Positions 48,764 to 61,255 of a stretch of DNA of 64,000 bases are shown piece by piece. Position 1 is the stretch's first letter. Every line of letters begins with the position of its first letter. The DNA comes from Sphagnum magellanicum (Eukaryota; Streptophyta; Sphagnopsida; Sphagnales; Sphagnaceae). The notes below the pieces were generated by a model. That model had not been told where the DNA came from and did not search any database. It worked only from the letters and a program-made list of their open reading frames with translations. The position numbers and the translations under genes were made by a program. The stretch covers positions 13,008,026-13,072,025 of the forward strand of contig CM038924.1 of NCBI GenBank assembly GCA_021904315.1. Reading direction: 5' to 3'.

Positions 48764-49136
48764 CCATCAATTTTGGTAGTAAACTGAGTTTCATCCTGTC
48801 TTTCCTTTTTCCTGAGCGCCTCCATTACTGCTACATATTTTTTCACTGCTCCTAACTGTACGACTGCTATAAAAGTACATTAGCATTCAATGGGGGATGA
48901 GACTCAGAAAACCATCAATTTTGGTAGTAAACTGAGTTTCATCCTGTCTTTCCTTTTTCCTGAGCGCCTCCATTACTGCTACATATTTTTTCACTGCTCC
49001 TAACTGTACGACTGCTATAAAAGTACATTAGCATTCAATGGGGGATGAGACTCAGAAAACCATCAATTTTGGTAGTAAACTGAGTTTCATCCTGTCTTTC
49101 CTTTTTCCTGAGCGCCTCCACTGCTGCTACATATTT
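48764..49136 (+). repeat. 148-bp tandem repeat, two whole copies plus a split third
   Basis: CCATCAATTTTGGTAG starts at 48764, 48912 and 49060, an exact 148-base period. Copies 1 and 2 look identical by eye. Copy 3 is interrupted after CTACATATTT at 49136 by the LINE and resumes at 53616 with TTTCACTGCTCCTAAC, ending near 53646. Copy 3 differs from the others at a few sites (CACTGCTGC for CATTACTGC; ACTACTATAA for ACTGCTATAA), so copies 1 and 2 are the youngest pair. Sequence before copy 1 (GTACATTACCATTCAAC) resembles the unit's end, so a further decayed copy may precede it. Confidence 0.92.
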
Positions 49137-49228
49137 CTTTCTTTCTTTTCTTTTCTTTCTTTCTTTCTTTTAATTTAACGTCAATACCCGGACCAGAGAG
49201 ATCCATTTGACGACAATTACAAAGTTGA

Positions 49229-52200
49229 CTAGAGCAAAACACTCCTGTTGTCTAGGCAAGAAACTAAGTACAAAGCTACCGCTTTCTGATTAGCCGAATG
49301 CATCAATTCAGGAAGTAAGCTGCACGGTGTCAATTGTTTCCCTAATTGTTGACTAAACTTGCAACGAATGTCATGGTGAGCTGGGCACACTAATAACAAG
49401 TGGTCTTCATCCTCAACAGCTCCTAGGGAACATAGACGACAAATCCTATCTCTCCTCGGGACACTCTCAAGCTTTGCATGCCTGCCACACTCTACCTCCA
49501 AACGATGGTTTGAACATCTGAACCTTGACAAAGATTGCCTAAGCTGAACATTTGTGATCACTTGCAAATACCTCTGATGTGCATATGAGTATCCAGATTC
49601 TATTGTACAGCTTGTGTTCATCAGCTGGTATGTACGTAATTTGCTACTTTTGGTTCTGGCCTAGTCACCATAAGTGGATTCTAGGTAAGAAGCATGTGCC
49701 CTTGCTATAGCACACTTGATATTAGCATAGAGAACTTCAACACCTTGGTCTTTAAGCCACAACTGCACGTTCCGGAGCCAACATTGGTGGTTATCATTGA
49801 GCATGCTGAGCATCTGGATCTGGGTCTGGTAGGCATAGTACAACAGACGATCTGCTATGGATTTTCGTAATCTATCATAATACTTGAGAGTTTGTTGCCA
49901 CCAAAAATATTCTAATGGATACCTTCCAAACTCCCCCAACACAACAAAAGTGCTTGTTGTTTTATTGACCCCTAATATTCCTCTCAGGAACATTCTATGT
50001 ACTTGTTCTGCTTGTTGCAACCCTTTCGCCCCTGTACAACCTGTCCACACCTCGCATGCATAGCTCAGTACTGGGCATACCAGTGAGTCGAACAACTGAC
50101 ACATTACTTCCGGATCTGTTATGTTCAGATCATTGCATCTGCGGCGTAATGCAAACAGTGCCTTCTTCCCAGCAACAGTCAATTTGGCTATGGCTACTGT
50201 CATGCCTTTTGTACTATGTAACTCTAAGCCCAAGTATTTGAATGATTGAACCCGCTCAATGGTTGTCCCTCTGTATGTGAACTCTGGCATTACACTGCGG
50301 TGTTTCTCAAACACCACCACCTTGGTCTTGCTCACATTGATGACCAATTGTCGGTCAACACAAAACTCAGACAAAGCATTTATTTGTTTCTGCAACCCTT
50401 GTGGGGTTTCTGACATCAATGCCAGATCATCGGCATACAACAGTAATTTGACTATTATGTCTGCCAGCTGTGGCGGGTTGTCGCCCTCAAGTGCATCTAG
50501 ATGTTTCTCAAGTCCATCAAGGTAGAGTCCAAAAAGCAGTGGACTCAGTGGACAGCCTTGTTTGACCCCAATGCCACATGGGAACCGGGCTGATAGCCCT
50601 TCTGTTGGATGCATAATTCTAACGCTATCCTGGCTATACATGCTCTGTAGACACTGCATGAAGCGACCCACAATTCCCATCTCATCTAACACTTGCCATA
50701 GCAGATCACGGGGCACTGTATCAAAAGCTTTGCGAAAGTCCACAAAACAGCAGTACACCTTTTTGCGTTTGTGAATGTTTTGTTCAATGAGCGTTCGCAA
50801 AATGTACAGGTTATCCGTGGTGCGGAAATCTTTCCTAAAACCAGCCTGTCCCCTGGCACGTAGGCCCCTCTCTTCTGCCCAACTGCTCAACCGTGCCTCA
50901 AGAATCATGGCAAACACCTTAGCCAATACAGGACCCACTGTGATTCCCCTGTAGTTTTCAAATTACAAGGTATCACCACCCTTGTGCAATGCATGAATGA
51001 CTCCAGTAGACAAGCTTGCTGAGTAACCTTGTTGCAACAACTTGTTGAATACAATCTGTAGTGGCACGTGTAACATATCGCCAGCATCAAGTAGAAACTC
51101 TGCTTTGATGCCATCTAAGCCAGCAGACTTGTTACGTTTGAGTCTCCTCATCACTTGTGCAATCTCATCCAAGGTTATGTCACAGTTTAATGTGCTACAA
51201 GCATCACTCGCAAAAGGGTGTGACAAGTTCAAGACCACCTGATTTGTAGAGCTACCCTGTGCCCCAGCTGGATTACTGGGGCATTGTCCTTCCAGTAGCT
51301 TCTGGAAGCCAGTAACCAAGTCTGTTTTGCTGATAGCAATGGATCGCTCCTTGGTCTTGGAGTATTGTCTCCAGAAGCTGGCTGGATTTGTCTTTGCTAG
51401 TGCACACAACTGTCGCCCTTGCAGCTTCTTGTACGTGCGTTTCTTACGACGCAGTAGCTGTTTAAGTTGCTTCCTCCATTCGCGTGCTAGATGGCTATTA
51501 GGATGAAGCTTTGCATATGCAGATACTTCCTTGTGCTTGCTACGACATTCAGTGTCAAACCATGGTTGATGACGATGTTGTGTTGTACTGGTGCGTGCCG
51601 CAGGGCAGCCATGCACATCTGCAGCGACGTTACAAATGCAATCATGTAACAACTACACGGCCATGTCCACATTGTTTGTGTCACTCATCTGTGCTGTGCA
51701 CTGGGCAATCTGTTGTTGTAAGTGTTGACAATACTGTGTGCACTTGCTAGCATCATATTTGAAACGACGGATGTCTGCACGAGAGTCTGAAATTGTGGGT
51801 GACACATGTTGCCAAGGTAATTGTAAGTTGAGTGAAAGTGGCCTGTGGTCGGAATCACCCCCTTTTCCACAGAATAGAGGGCATTTATGTACCACAAGTG
51901 ATGTGGCACAATCAAACAGAGCAGGTGATGCGACCATATAATCCACAAGGCTGGAGCCGCCATTGGCAAGGCAAGTGCATTCCCCTGATACATCGCTTGT
52001 GATCCTGCCATTGAGAATGAACAATCCCGAGGAGCTACAAAGGTCTAAGAACTCATTGTGCCAACCTTTCAACCTCCCCTTGTCCGAGTTATGTCGCTTA
52101 GGCAAAACCTCCGAGAAGTCATTCCCCAATGGCAGTGTGTCAGGTATGTGCTCTGTAAAGTAACGACAATCAACATAGTCGTCAGCTGCATTAATCCTTG

Positions 52201-52657
52201 CATTGAAATCACCAGTGAGTAAAATACTGCCCCCAAGGTCCTGAATCATGCCGACCTCTGCAGCAATGTTATCAAACAAGCCTTCATTAGCATATGGGGA
52301 TCCTTTGGGTGGAGCATATACTACAGCCAAAAACAACGGTGCAGCCCCCGAACGTTGGAACTGTAGCCACAATCTGGTGCCATCTGTGCTCTGTTTCCAT
52401 AAGGATACACAATCTGACCAGGAGTCATTTGCAAATACTGCAACACCACCACTATGCTTCACTGTTGCTCTGACTGAGCTCATGTCAAATACAGGGCGTG
52501 GATTGTGTAAACACTGAAAACCAGGCATCTGTAGTGGTGTTTCATCAGGGAACAAGTGGGTTTCTGTGAGTGCAACAACATCTGATTCATCAAACAATCT
52601 CTGTATATGTGAACTGGTACTTAGCTTTGTGTTTGTCCCCCCATGGATGTTCCACAA
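49229..52657 (-). pseudogene. LINE ORF2 (endonuclease - reverse transcriptase), three premature stops
   Basis: One continuous frame of about 1143 codons, interrupted by TAG at 51653-51655, TAA at 50963-50965 and TAG at 49661-49663. The endonuclease part (52657 to about 51830) shows WNIHG, ALTETHL, LTGDFNARI and DSDHRPLSLNL, the APE-type catalytic motifs. A linker with NPASFWRQYSK and DEIAQVMRRLKRNKSAGLDG leads to the reverse transcriptase: ENYRGITV, KAFDTVPRDLLW, GVKQGCPLSPLLFGLYLDGL and the catalytic YADDLAL. The end (about 49500-49400) has CRLCSLGAVEDEDHLLLVC, a CxxC...H...C finger. There is no ATG near the start: the frame opens 11 codons after the ORF1 stop, with another TAG between, so ORF2 may be translated by reinitiation or its original start is lost. 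Confidence 0.88.
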
Positions 52658-52690
52658 GGAGACTCGTAATGCTCTCTAGTCCCAGCACCC

Positions 52691-53593
52691 CTAGTGCTGA
52701 GCTGTGACTTTGGTGTCATTGATGTAAAGGTCTGCGCCACGCCAGTAAGCTTTCATCTTGTCCGCTTTGGCCTTCTCAAATAGATGCCATGATGCCCTTT
52801 TTTGCTCTTGCTGTTGTTTGGTCAAATCATCCTCCAAGCCCCAGTGGGTACCTTTCAGAATTACACGGTTCTAAAAAACAACTTTTCTATCCTCAGCTGT
52901 AGCAAAAGTAACAAGTATAGCCCGTTTGTGCGCAGTCCCAGGTTTGGTCTCAGCTCTCCTACTGATGGGCTGGCGCACTGCTGCCACAGCCTTGATGGCT
53001 AGCTTCATCTGTCCTTGTAGAACCTGACTATTGACTTGATCTAGCAGTTGTTGTGTTGTTTCACCTTCTGTTTCGTCAAATCGTATGATACATGCATTGC
53101 AGGAGCGTGTGGCGCGTTCCCTGGCCTCACCTTGGCTGACAAAGTTATCAATCTGTTTGCCCATTTTCTTCACAACGTCCACCCACTTTCCCCCTGACTC
53201 CTCCACCACCTCCTTAACAAGTTGTTTTGTCACCTCATTATCATGATTGGCAGTAGGGGCTAACTGTTGGGCTGCTGTGATACGTTCCAGGAATTTGTTG
53301 GTGACCTGCTCAAAGATCTGTTGTGATTGTGCAATTTGTGCTTCAATCTTCTTTTGAGCATGTTCAAGGAGCGTGTTGAGCTTGTCTTCATTGTCATTTT
53401 GTGCCTTCTGGTTTTTCTCAGACTTCAAGGTAGGTGTTTCGAAAAAATGGTCAACAATTGTTAGATGTTGTTCTACCTTTGTCTTTCCTGGCAAGCTGTA
53501 AAGCACGCAAACGGACTGGGCTTGCTTGCTGTCTAGGCTGAAAACACACCTCAGACTACGAGGGTGAAACTCTGAGGGGTCATACTTTGTCAT
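52691..53593 (-). pseudogene. LINE ORF1 protein, one premature stop
   Basis: Starts at the ATG at 53593, about 20 bases from the element's 5' end. Residues about 55-110 form a charged, Gln/Lys/Glu-rich coiled coil (KNQKAQNDNEDKLNTLLEHA and on), followed by an RRM-like fold region with NACIIRFDETEGE and KRAILVTFATAEDRK. An in-frame TAG at 52871-52873 cuts the protein at 240 residues. The same frame continues with NRVILKGTHWGLEDDLTKQQ and a Trp/Lys-rich end to a TAG at 52691-52693, for 300 codons in all. ORF1 proteins of this type chaperone LINE RNA in a ribonucleoprotein particle. Confidence 0.82.
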
Positions 53594-55539
53594 CGTACAA
53601 GACAGTTCCCAGCACTTTCACTGCTCCTAACTGTACGACTACTATAATTAGTCTCGAACCTTGTGCATTAAATGCTGAGCGTGAGCATTTCATACTGAGA
53701 TTTATTAAAAGGTCTTTACTTTGCGGATACCACTGAAAGAAGGGATAGGGGGTGAAAGGAGGAGGCCCAAAGACAGGGTGAAGACAGGGTTACTTTACGG
53801 ATAACTCTAATATGTAAACTAAAATACCTCTCCTATTCATTAGATGAGGTGCCTCCCCAGTTCAATTTTTTTTTTTTGCAATGAGCCAATTTGATTGGTC
53901 TATCACTCAAAAAAAAATAAAAATTAAAGGAGGTCCCTTCACTCCATGATGCAACTTCAAATTGGTTGCATGGAAATTCTATTCCTAAAAATTGGGTGCA
54001 ACTATTTTTGGCCTGGACCAATAATAGCCTTTCCTAAGAACACCCTACCTATTAAGTAATCAGCAGCTATTCAGAATTCTGGGAAGATGCCAAAAACCTT
54101 TCTGCAAAGTAAACTCATGGGTTAATAGAGTTGTCCAACTTTGAGGATGTTGGAACTTTCTCTAGTACCTTTTGGACAAAACTACACATATTTTTGACAA
54201 CAAGTGAGACCTAGGTGGAAGTTGGGGTTTGTTGGAAACTTTGCCTGAATTTATTGACAACTTATTGTAAACATCCTAGTTTGTTGGCTATGTTTATGGA
54301 GGTAAGTTAAAAGAGACTTCACATGAGTGTAGGATTTTATACATTTTCATCAAGTTTTCACAAATTTGTTTATCCAAACAAGTACCTACAAATCACAAAT
54401 GCAAAATTTTGTTCTTATTATAGTCGACACTAATCAATTGATCAAATAGGACCTTGCAATGTAACCTTATTCAGTGTTTCAAGAAATTTCAATGTTATTG
54501 AATACAATCTCTTTTTGTACATATTTTTGCATACTTTGCAACCTTTTTCAATGTTCATGTTTTCATGTAATTTTAAGTTTGTCTTGATGTGATTTGGCAT
54601 AATCCTCATGCTTGTGCCAATAAACTTATAATACTTTTTAGTGTTTGTAGAAGATGGTTTGAGGTGTTTTGTTTTTACATAGCATCGTTGGCAATCATCT
54701 CACAAATGGAATTAACATTGTTAATTAATGACATGCTTGTAAAAGACAACCTAAACTATTAAAAAAATGGCAAACTATTGTTCAAAACTAAAAACTATGT
54801 TGAAATGTGATAATTTTTTTCCCAAACAACAAAAAAACATTGTAAAAGAAGGAAAATGCAATAAGAATGAAAACAATTTGGGTATAATGTTGGTGGTTAT
54901 GTGAATTATTATTGAACACATAGTGAATCAAAGTTCTATAAGTCCACACTTTGATTTCAATTACCTTTGAAATGTGAAGGTGAATTGTAAAGCTAGACTA
55001 GGCACACCCTAACCACAAATGCAAATCTTATAAGGTAGACAATTTGTGTCATTTTCTTTCAACTACCATTCATTTATAGTATACGATCTAGATTTGTCAT
55101 TCATGGTAGGTTTCAAAATCCACAATCACAAGATTTTAAAAGTTTTGAAAACCTAACATTTTAATGGTCATAGGTCAATGCCATTCTAGTGCTTGTAGGA
55201 GGTGCTTGTGTAATGAAAAAGTTAAATTATGAGCATGAATGAAAGGCATACTTTGTGAATGGAAGTTCTTGTGCATTTTTTACATCTCCTTCGTCTTTGA
55301 AAATTTTCATCTTTTCATGTTTCAACTAGGCATTCCATGGTGGTTGCAATTCTTTTTTTCCTCATACAAGTTGTTTTTTTATATTAGCTCCTACCTACTT
55401 CACTGTGCCCCTCGCCCATGGTCTTTAATTCTTCTTACAATTCAAAGGAATTTTAAATGGTGGTGTTGGCAATAATCTCTTTAGCAAGCTTTGAGCTTAT
55501 GATTTGGTTGTCTTGATGTGTGGAGGAGGACACATCATT

Positions 55540-56215
55540 TTCTCCTTTCAACACATATTTTTTCTCTTGCAAGTGACGTCTTTCTCTCCTAGCAACCTTG
55601 CTTTCTCTTTTTCTTGTGATGTTTTTTCTCTCTACAAAGTTTTTTTCCTTCTTTCTTACAAGCTTTCTCTATTTTTTTTCAAATTGTTTTTTTATTTTCT
55701 CTCTAAACAATCATGGATGGTCTATTTCCTACAAACTCACTTTCACTCTTTTCATTGCAAGTTTTCATTCTCTATATTTTTCAATTTTTTTGTTCTATCT
55801 TTTTCAACATTCACAAATGTTCTTTTTTTTAGCAAGCTCCATATGTATTACAAGCTTTCTTTCTCTAACATTTTTTTTCTATTTCTTCTAAGTTTTTCTT
55901 TCTCCTATACATCTTTTTTTTAAAAATCTCTCCTAAAAGTTCTTTCTTTCTTAAATTTTTTTTTCTCTTTTAGCAATCGTGAATGCAATCCCTCCCTCCT
56001 TCAGTAATCACAATCCCTCTCTCTTTCCTTCAATTTTTCTCTTTTATAAGCTCACACACACTCTCTTTTGAATTTATTTTTCTTTTTTGTAAGGTCTTTC
56101 TTTCCTAGACAAGTTTTTTTTTCTTTATTTCTTGGAAGTCTTGAACACTCCCTCCTTCCCTTGACAAATGTGATTCCTCCTTTGACAATCACAATCTTTC
56201 TTTCTCCTATAAATT
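55540..56215 (+). repeat. Polypyrimidine-rich strand-asymmetric tract
   Basis: Almost 700 bases in which the plus strand is dominated by T and C (CTTTCTCT, TTTTTTTC phrases). Purine-rich words are limited to short recurring phrases such as CAAG, ACAATC and AAACAA. The open frames at 55504-55923 and 55598-55891 are Phe/Ser/Leu by-products of this bias. Confidence 0.7.
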
Positions 56216-59200
56216 TTTATCCATCCCATTGGTTTTAACTAGGTGACTTTACTATGGGTATGTGCTACAAATTTTGAAATGCCTAGATGTGTTTTGACCC
56301 CCTTCCTTTCAATTGTGGTAGGTTTAACTATCTTGATTGATCCTAACAAGAACATGCCCTACCACTTTTTCTTTTTGTTTAACTTCTTTTTAAAAATTTT
56401 GATTTGGAGCCAAGATTGGAAGGTTGGTATCTTTGTGATTCATATCCTTATGGTTAAGCAATTGATGTTGCTTGAATGTTGTGATGTAATTGATCTCCAC
56501 ACTTTCTCACAATTATTAAAGATTCTGCTATTACAAAATCTATTATGTACCACCTTTCAAAATTCCTTTGAACCATGCAATTAACCATTACTTGTGTATA
56601 TGCCATCTTTCAAACCTTTTTCTCATTTCTTTCCTTTTTTTTGTTGTCCTTAATTTGGTCTATTGCTTTCTTTTTCCATGGCCTTTTGTTGCGCAATTCC
56701 TAAGTATTCATTAGACACGACCACATTGTATTGTGAATAATTCACTAAGAGTTTTTTACCTTTGATTTTCTTTGCAAGAAAGCATGGCAACATCACTGGG
56801 TTGCAAAGGACAAGTGTTCAAAATTGTTTGCCATAGATTTTAGTTTTTACAATAGCTTTTAATTTTCTTGTTGTTAGTTAAGTGGTCATTCAACACCTTC
56901 TTCAAGTTTTTCAATGGTAGTTTGGATTGGTTGTCAATTCACACAGTACTTTTGTTCATGTGAAGAAAGGCTATCAAAAAAAATTCCATTTGTTAAACTT
57001 GCCCTTACAATATTTACCAAAGATGCAACAATAAACTTTTCCCCCCATCCAAGACTATCATTAACTTCATCATCAAAGTTGTAATTTTTTACATTTACAT
57101 TGTTGTTGTTTGTTGTCATATACATTTCACCAAGCAATAGTTGTCATCAATTGCTATTGGGTTTAAAGGCCATATATATGTAACTCTAATTTCAAATTTG
57201 ATTTTTTTTGGATAACCTTTTGTCCAAGGTTGTGTCTACCCAAGCATCTAACTTGATCTTCTTTGGTTTTTAAAATCTATTTATGATCATTGCATTATTT
57301 TTTTTCCTTTTTAATTGTTGTTTTAATGTTTGGTCAATGTTCATGATTCACCCAATGAAATGTGTTTGGTCATGGGGTCTTATATGAATTAATTAGGCAT
57401 TCATTGATGGGTGGGTGTTTAATGATAAGCATAATTATTCTTTGATTCATATTTATGTTTGTGCAACTTCATTATTATTGATACATTTAAAGAGAAAATT
57501 TTAAAAAATCATGACGTTCATTGATAGGTGAATGTTCAATGATAGGCATACTTACCTTATTGGGGGTAAAATTAATTTCATCTTAGTTTTCATGATTTCA
57601 TTACTATTGGTATAACTAAAGGTTGAAATTAAAACATTCATATGCAATAAATGGAGACTATCAACAATTGAAATTCTAGTTTTGATTAAAAAATTATCTT
57701 ATAATGAAAAAAAACATTTGGGCTTGAAAAGGGGTTGTAAGGTGAAAGATTTTTAAAGATAACTTTAAGTTGAAAAAAAAAATCTTATGAAACAAGGCAT
57801 TTGCAACAAAAGGTTCCTCTTTCATTTTTTTATATCAATTTTTTTTAAAAAAAACATTTTCATTAAAAAAAAATGGTGTTTATGCTTGTGGTAAAATGTT
57901 TTGTGCTTCTCAAATTATTTTGATGCATGACTTAATTCATGCTTGCCCATTTTACCATACCTAATGAAAGCATTTGCCTTCTCATCAAACCCTTTTAAAT
58001 TTATGTGAACCCCAACATCATTCTAAATTTTCTTTTGACAAGGTAGTTCAACCATATTTTTAGTTATGTAACATTAACCTTCAATTTGGCATTCACATTT
58101 TAGAAACTCTTGTTACCCATATTAACTTGAAGTGCAATTTCCCCATCTCTCATCAACCATAACACATATATACATTGTTTATTGGGATGGACATCCAAAG
58201 AAGTTGTGCTAGGAGGCCCCAATAATATCTTCCTTTGTAGAATTTGGGTTTCAATAATATTTTGTTTTCCTTGTGTGTAAATTCAACTAATCCTACTAAT
58301 TTTTGGGGAAAAAGATCTCCAAATTTTTTATATGACAAATGAATGTTCCAACAATTCATTGGTTTACTTCACCATACCAAAACATTTTGTGTGTTTTACG
58401 ATACATAAACATTATTGCCAAAAGGAAATTTCAAAATTCCCTTTCTAATTGTAAGCCCCCTTTACATATTTAAAATTAGTGGATGATTGATTTTCTCTTT
58501 CGTTTTGGCCCTAAAACTTACAAATCCATTTTTCAAGATATTTTTGATGACCCTATTGGATTTTGCCACCTACTAGCATGTTCGAATATTTTCACATTTG
58601 ACGGAGGAAACATTTTGATATTTGACATTTTTTGGTCATAATTTAGCAATTTTCAAACACAAAAAAGGTTAACATATGACTTCTTTGGGTTTCACATTTC
58701 TGCCTTATTTTTATTATTTTAAACAAGTCAACCGAAAACCCTAAAAAGAATGAATTAATATTTTATTGATTTTTCAAATAAATATTTGACCTACCCATTC
58801 TACAAATGGTCTAGAAGGGCATGCTAACTTTCATCTTGTCCTTTGGTCTTCATTTCCAATGGTTGTTTTGAACCTCTTAAGAATATTAAATTTTCAATCA
58901 ACTTTAACTTACCAAGTTGTTGTTGTTGTTGTTGTTTATTTTTATTTATTTAAAAATTATTATTTTTGGTTTGGGGGATAAACAAATGGAAAGAAATCCA
59001 TTGCACAAATTTAGCAAAAATTGTTTGAACTTGTAAAAATTCAATGGTGGCATGATGGGGCTAACTTTGGACTTTTAATGTTATTTTTGATGGAAAGAAA
59101 AAAAGGACTCCTCTTCCTCCTCTTTTACTCCAAATAAAGCCAAAAAAGTGGCCTTTAAGACAACAATATTATGGACATGGGGGGGGTATGGGGTGTGTTA

Positions 59201-60422
59201 ATTCTCCTACTAAAGTTCTGGTCATCTACCTATCTTAAAATCCAAACCCCACACAATTCATTCTTTGAATGGTTGGGCTCATGCAACTTTTGTGCATTCC
59301 TTTTGCAAAAATGCTCCAACCTTTGAAGAAATGATTTCTCATAATTTATGTTCCTTTTTTGCAAAATAAAAACATGCATTCTTCTCACAACCACCACTAT
59401 CCCTTGGAGTATACCCTAAACCCTAAACTTACTTACAACCCCGATCAAGGTTGTAAACCTAAACCCTAAATTGCAAAAATTCTCTAAGGCTCTTTTGAAG
59501 CTACCAAGCACTATTTTTTAATTTATTTTTTCAATTTTCTGATGTTGCCACCAGGGTTGTTGTTGTTTATTTGTTTGTTTTTTTTTAATTATATTTTTTA
59601 AAATTTAAAAATTAAATTTTTTTTGAGGTAGGCTTGGTGGACTAGCAAGCATCCACAAGAGGACCTGGATGTAGCATTGAATGGCAACCGATCTTTAGGA
59701 CTTGTTTAAGAAATGTGAGAAACTGAGTCAAGATCGCCCCTTTTTTTTGGCGATTTTTTTCTTCGAAAAACAAGAATCTTATGACAAAAATAATTCATTT
59801 TTTCCAAAAATAATTTCAAACAATGAAAAATATTGCACCCACAAAAAAAACAGTGGTAGAAACATGGCAATTTTTTAAAATTAAATAATAAATATTTGCA
59901 TTCTTTTATGAATAAATGGGAATGTCTATTTTTATTTATTTTTGGGCCTAGGGGCGAAAATTCGCCACAAAAAAATAAAATCCAATGCCACAAATGCAAA
60001 CTGCAAAAATAAAAGTTGCATGTGTAAGCAAAGCAACCCATTACATAACACAATAAATAGTAGACACAACATTTGTGGAGTTTTGGTTAGATATATAATT
60101 ATGAAAAATTATTAATTTAAAAATAAAAGTAGAAGAGAGGCTTTTCTTCAAGTTTTTGTTTATTTTTTAAAAAATCAAGTAGAATAAATATATATTATAT
60201 ATACATATACATACACACTTTGACTCATGACACATGTGAGTAAAAACTATGTGGTTTCATCCATCCCAATGTAAAACATATATGTGATATTCACATTGGT
60301 TCATGACACATGTAATGTAAGCTATATAGTTCCATCCATTTCAATGTACATATATTCATCCTAGTAACTACTGGGTAGGTAGATGATTTATAGTTGTGAA
60401 TACATAGGTAAAGGCTGTTTTT

Positions 60423-60472
60423 ACTACCTACCTACTAACAACCTGCTTCCGGGTTGTTAGTAGGTAGGTAGT
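60423..60472. repeat. Inverted repeat with perfect 21-base arms and 8-base loop
   Basis: The left arm begins ACTACCTACCTACTAAC and the right arm is its exact complement (GTTAGTAGGTAGGTAGT at its end), around loop TGCTTCCG (60444-60451). The right arm continues into GGAAAGCAACTGAGGTAACC and ACCATGG, which matches, in inverted orientation, the block at 8637-8688. The hairpin may therefore be two inverted ends of one dispersed repeat family brought together. Confidence 0.9.
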
Positions 60473-60800
60473 GGAAAGCAACTGAGGTAACCACCATGGT
60501 TTGAGAAATGACATACGTATAGTGTTTAACAAGCACTGCCGAAATAATTTTGGGGTTTTATTTTAAACCATGGTGGAACCAGTGTTATGTGTCAGGTCAG
60601 CCAAGGTGATGAATTGGTACCATGGTTCTAAATATATATATATTATATATATTATATAATTTGGTGGTTTTTTAGTTGCCAGAAGTGAGTGAAACACAAA
60701 AAAATAATAAAATTTTAATCATCAGATTTGTATACTTGGTTTTCATTTCATTGTGTAGCCAAAAATGTAGAAGGATGATTAAAGATTTATAGTTTATTTT

Positions 60801-61211
60801 TGGTTTATGGCCAGCCAGATTTGGCTAAATCTTCGGAAGGATGATTGCCACTTTGGCTACGAAAAAAACTCTGCTTGAATGCAATGGAGAGAGGGGGGAG
60901 GCTAGTACAGACAGACTTTCTCTTCTCCAGAGAGTGTAGAGAGAGAGAGAGAGAGAGAGAGTTACGTGGTCGATAATCTTTGTGGTGTTGGGGTTTGGGA
61001 AATTGGGAAGTAAAAAAACCCAAAAAAGAATTGTAATTTATTATTTTGTTCTCTCTCTTGTGGACTTGATAGAAGAAAGAAGAAGGCTGACTTGAAAGAA
61101 GAAAGAAGAAGAAGAAGAAGAAGAAGACTGACGACTGACTGTGGACTCTGAACATGGTTCTTTTGTTTTTGTCTGTTTTGTGCTCTCTTGCAGTATGGTT
61201 TGCTTCAACAG

Positions 61212-61255
<44 letters not shown>

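Larger units (their letters stand above)
49137..53615 (-). mobile_element. Near-complete LINE retrotransposon
   Basis: About 4.48 kb on the minus strand. Order in transcript sense: about 20 bases of leader, ORF1 (RNA-binding type), ORF2 with AP endonuclease, reverse transcriptase and a CCHC-like terminal finger, then a short 3' UTR and a (GAAA)n-type tail (49137-49175, seen as CTTT on plus). The boundaries are set by the repeat unit it splits: left flank ...CATATTT, right flank TTTCACTG..., which together rebuild the intact unit with its six T. A target-site duplication is therefore absent or limited to TTT. The element is full-length with several in-frame stops and no obvious frameshift, which indicates a fairly young but inactive copy. 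Clade is not assigned; a microsatellite tail is unlike plant L1, which usually ends in poly-A. Confidence 0.9.
53648..60800. other. AT-rich intergenic region
   Basis: No gene recognised. A pyrimidine-dominated plus strand runs from about 55540 to 56215. Telomere-like TAAACCCTAAAC and CTAAACCCTAAA phrases lie at 59413-59470. AT-alternating stretches sit at 60189-60215 and 60632-60660, and a strong hairpin at 60423-60472. Frames at 56243-56584 and 59706-60053 (minus) are low-complexity and unrecognised. Short phrases such as TCATTGATAGGTG recur near 57400 and 57520, suggesting further decayed repeats. Confidence 0.45.
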
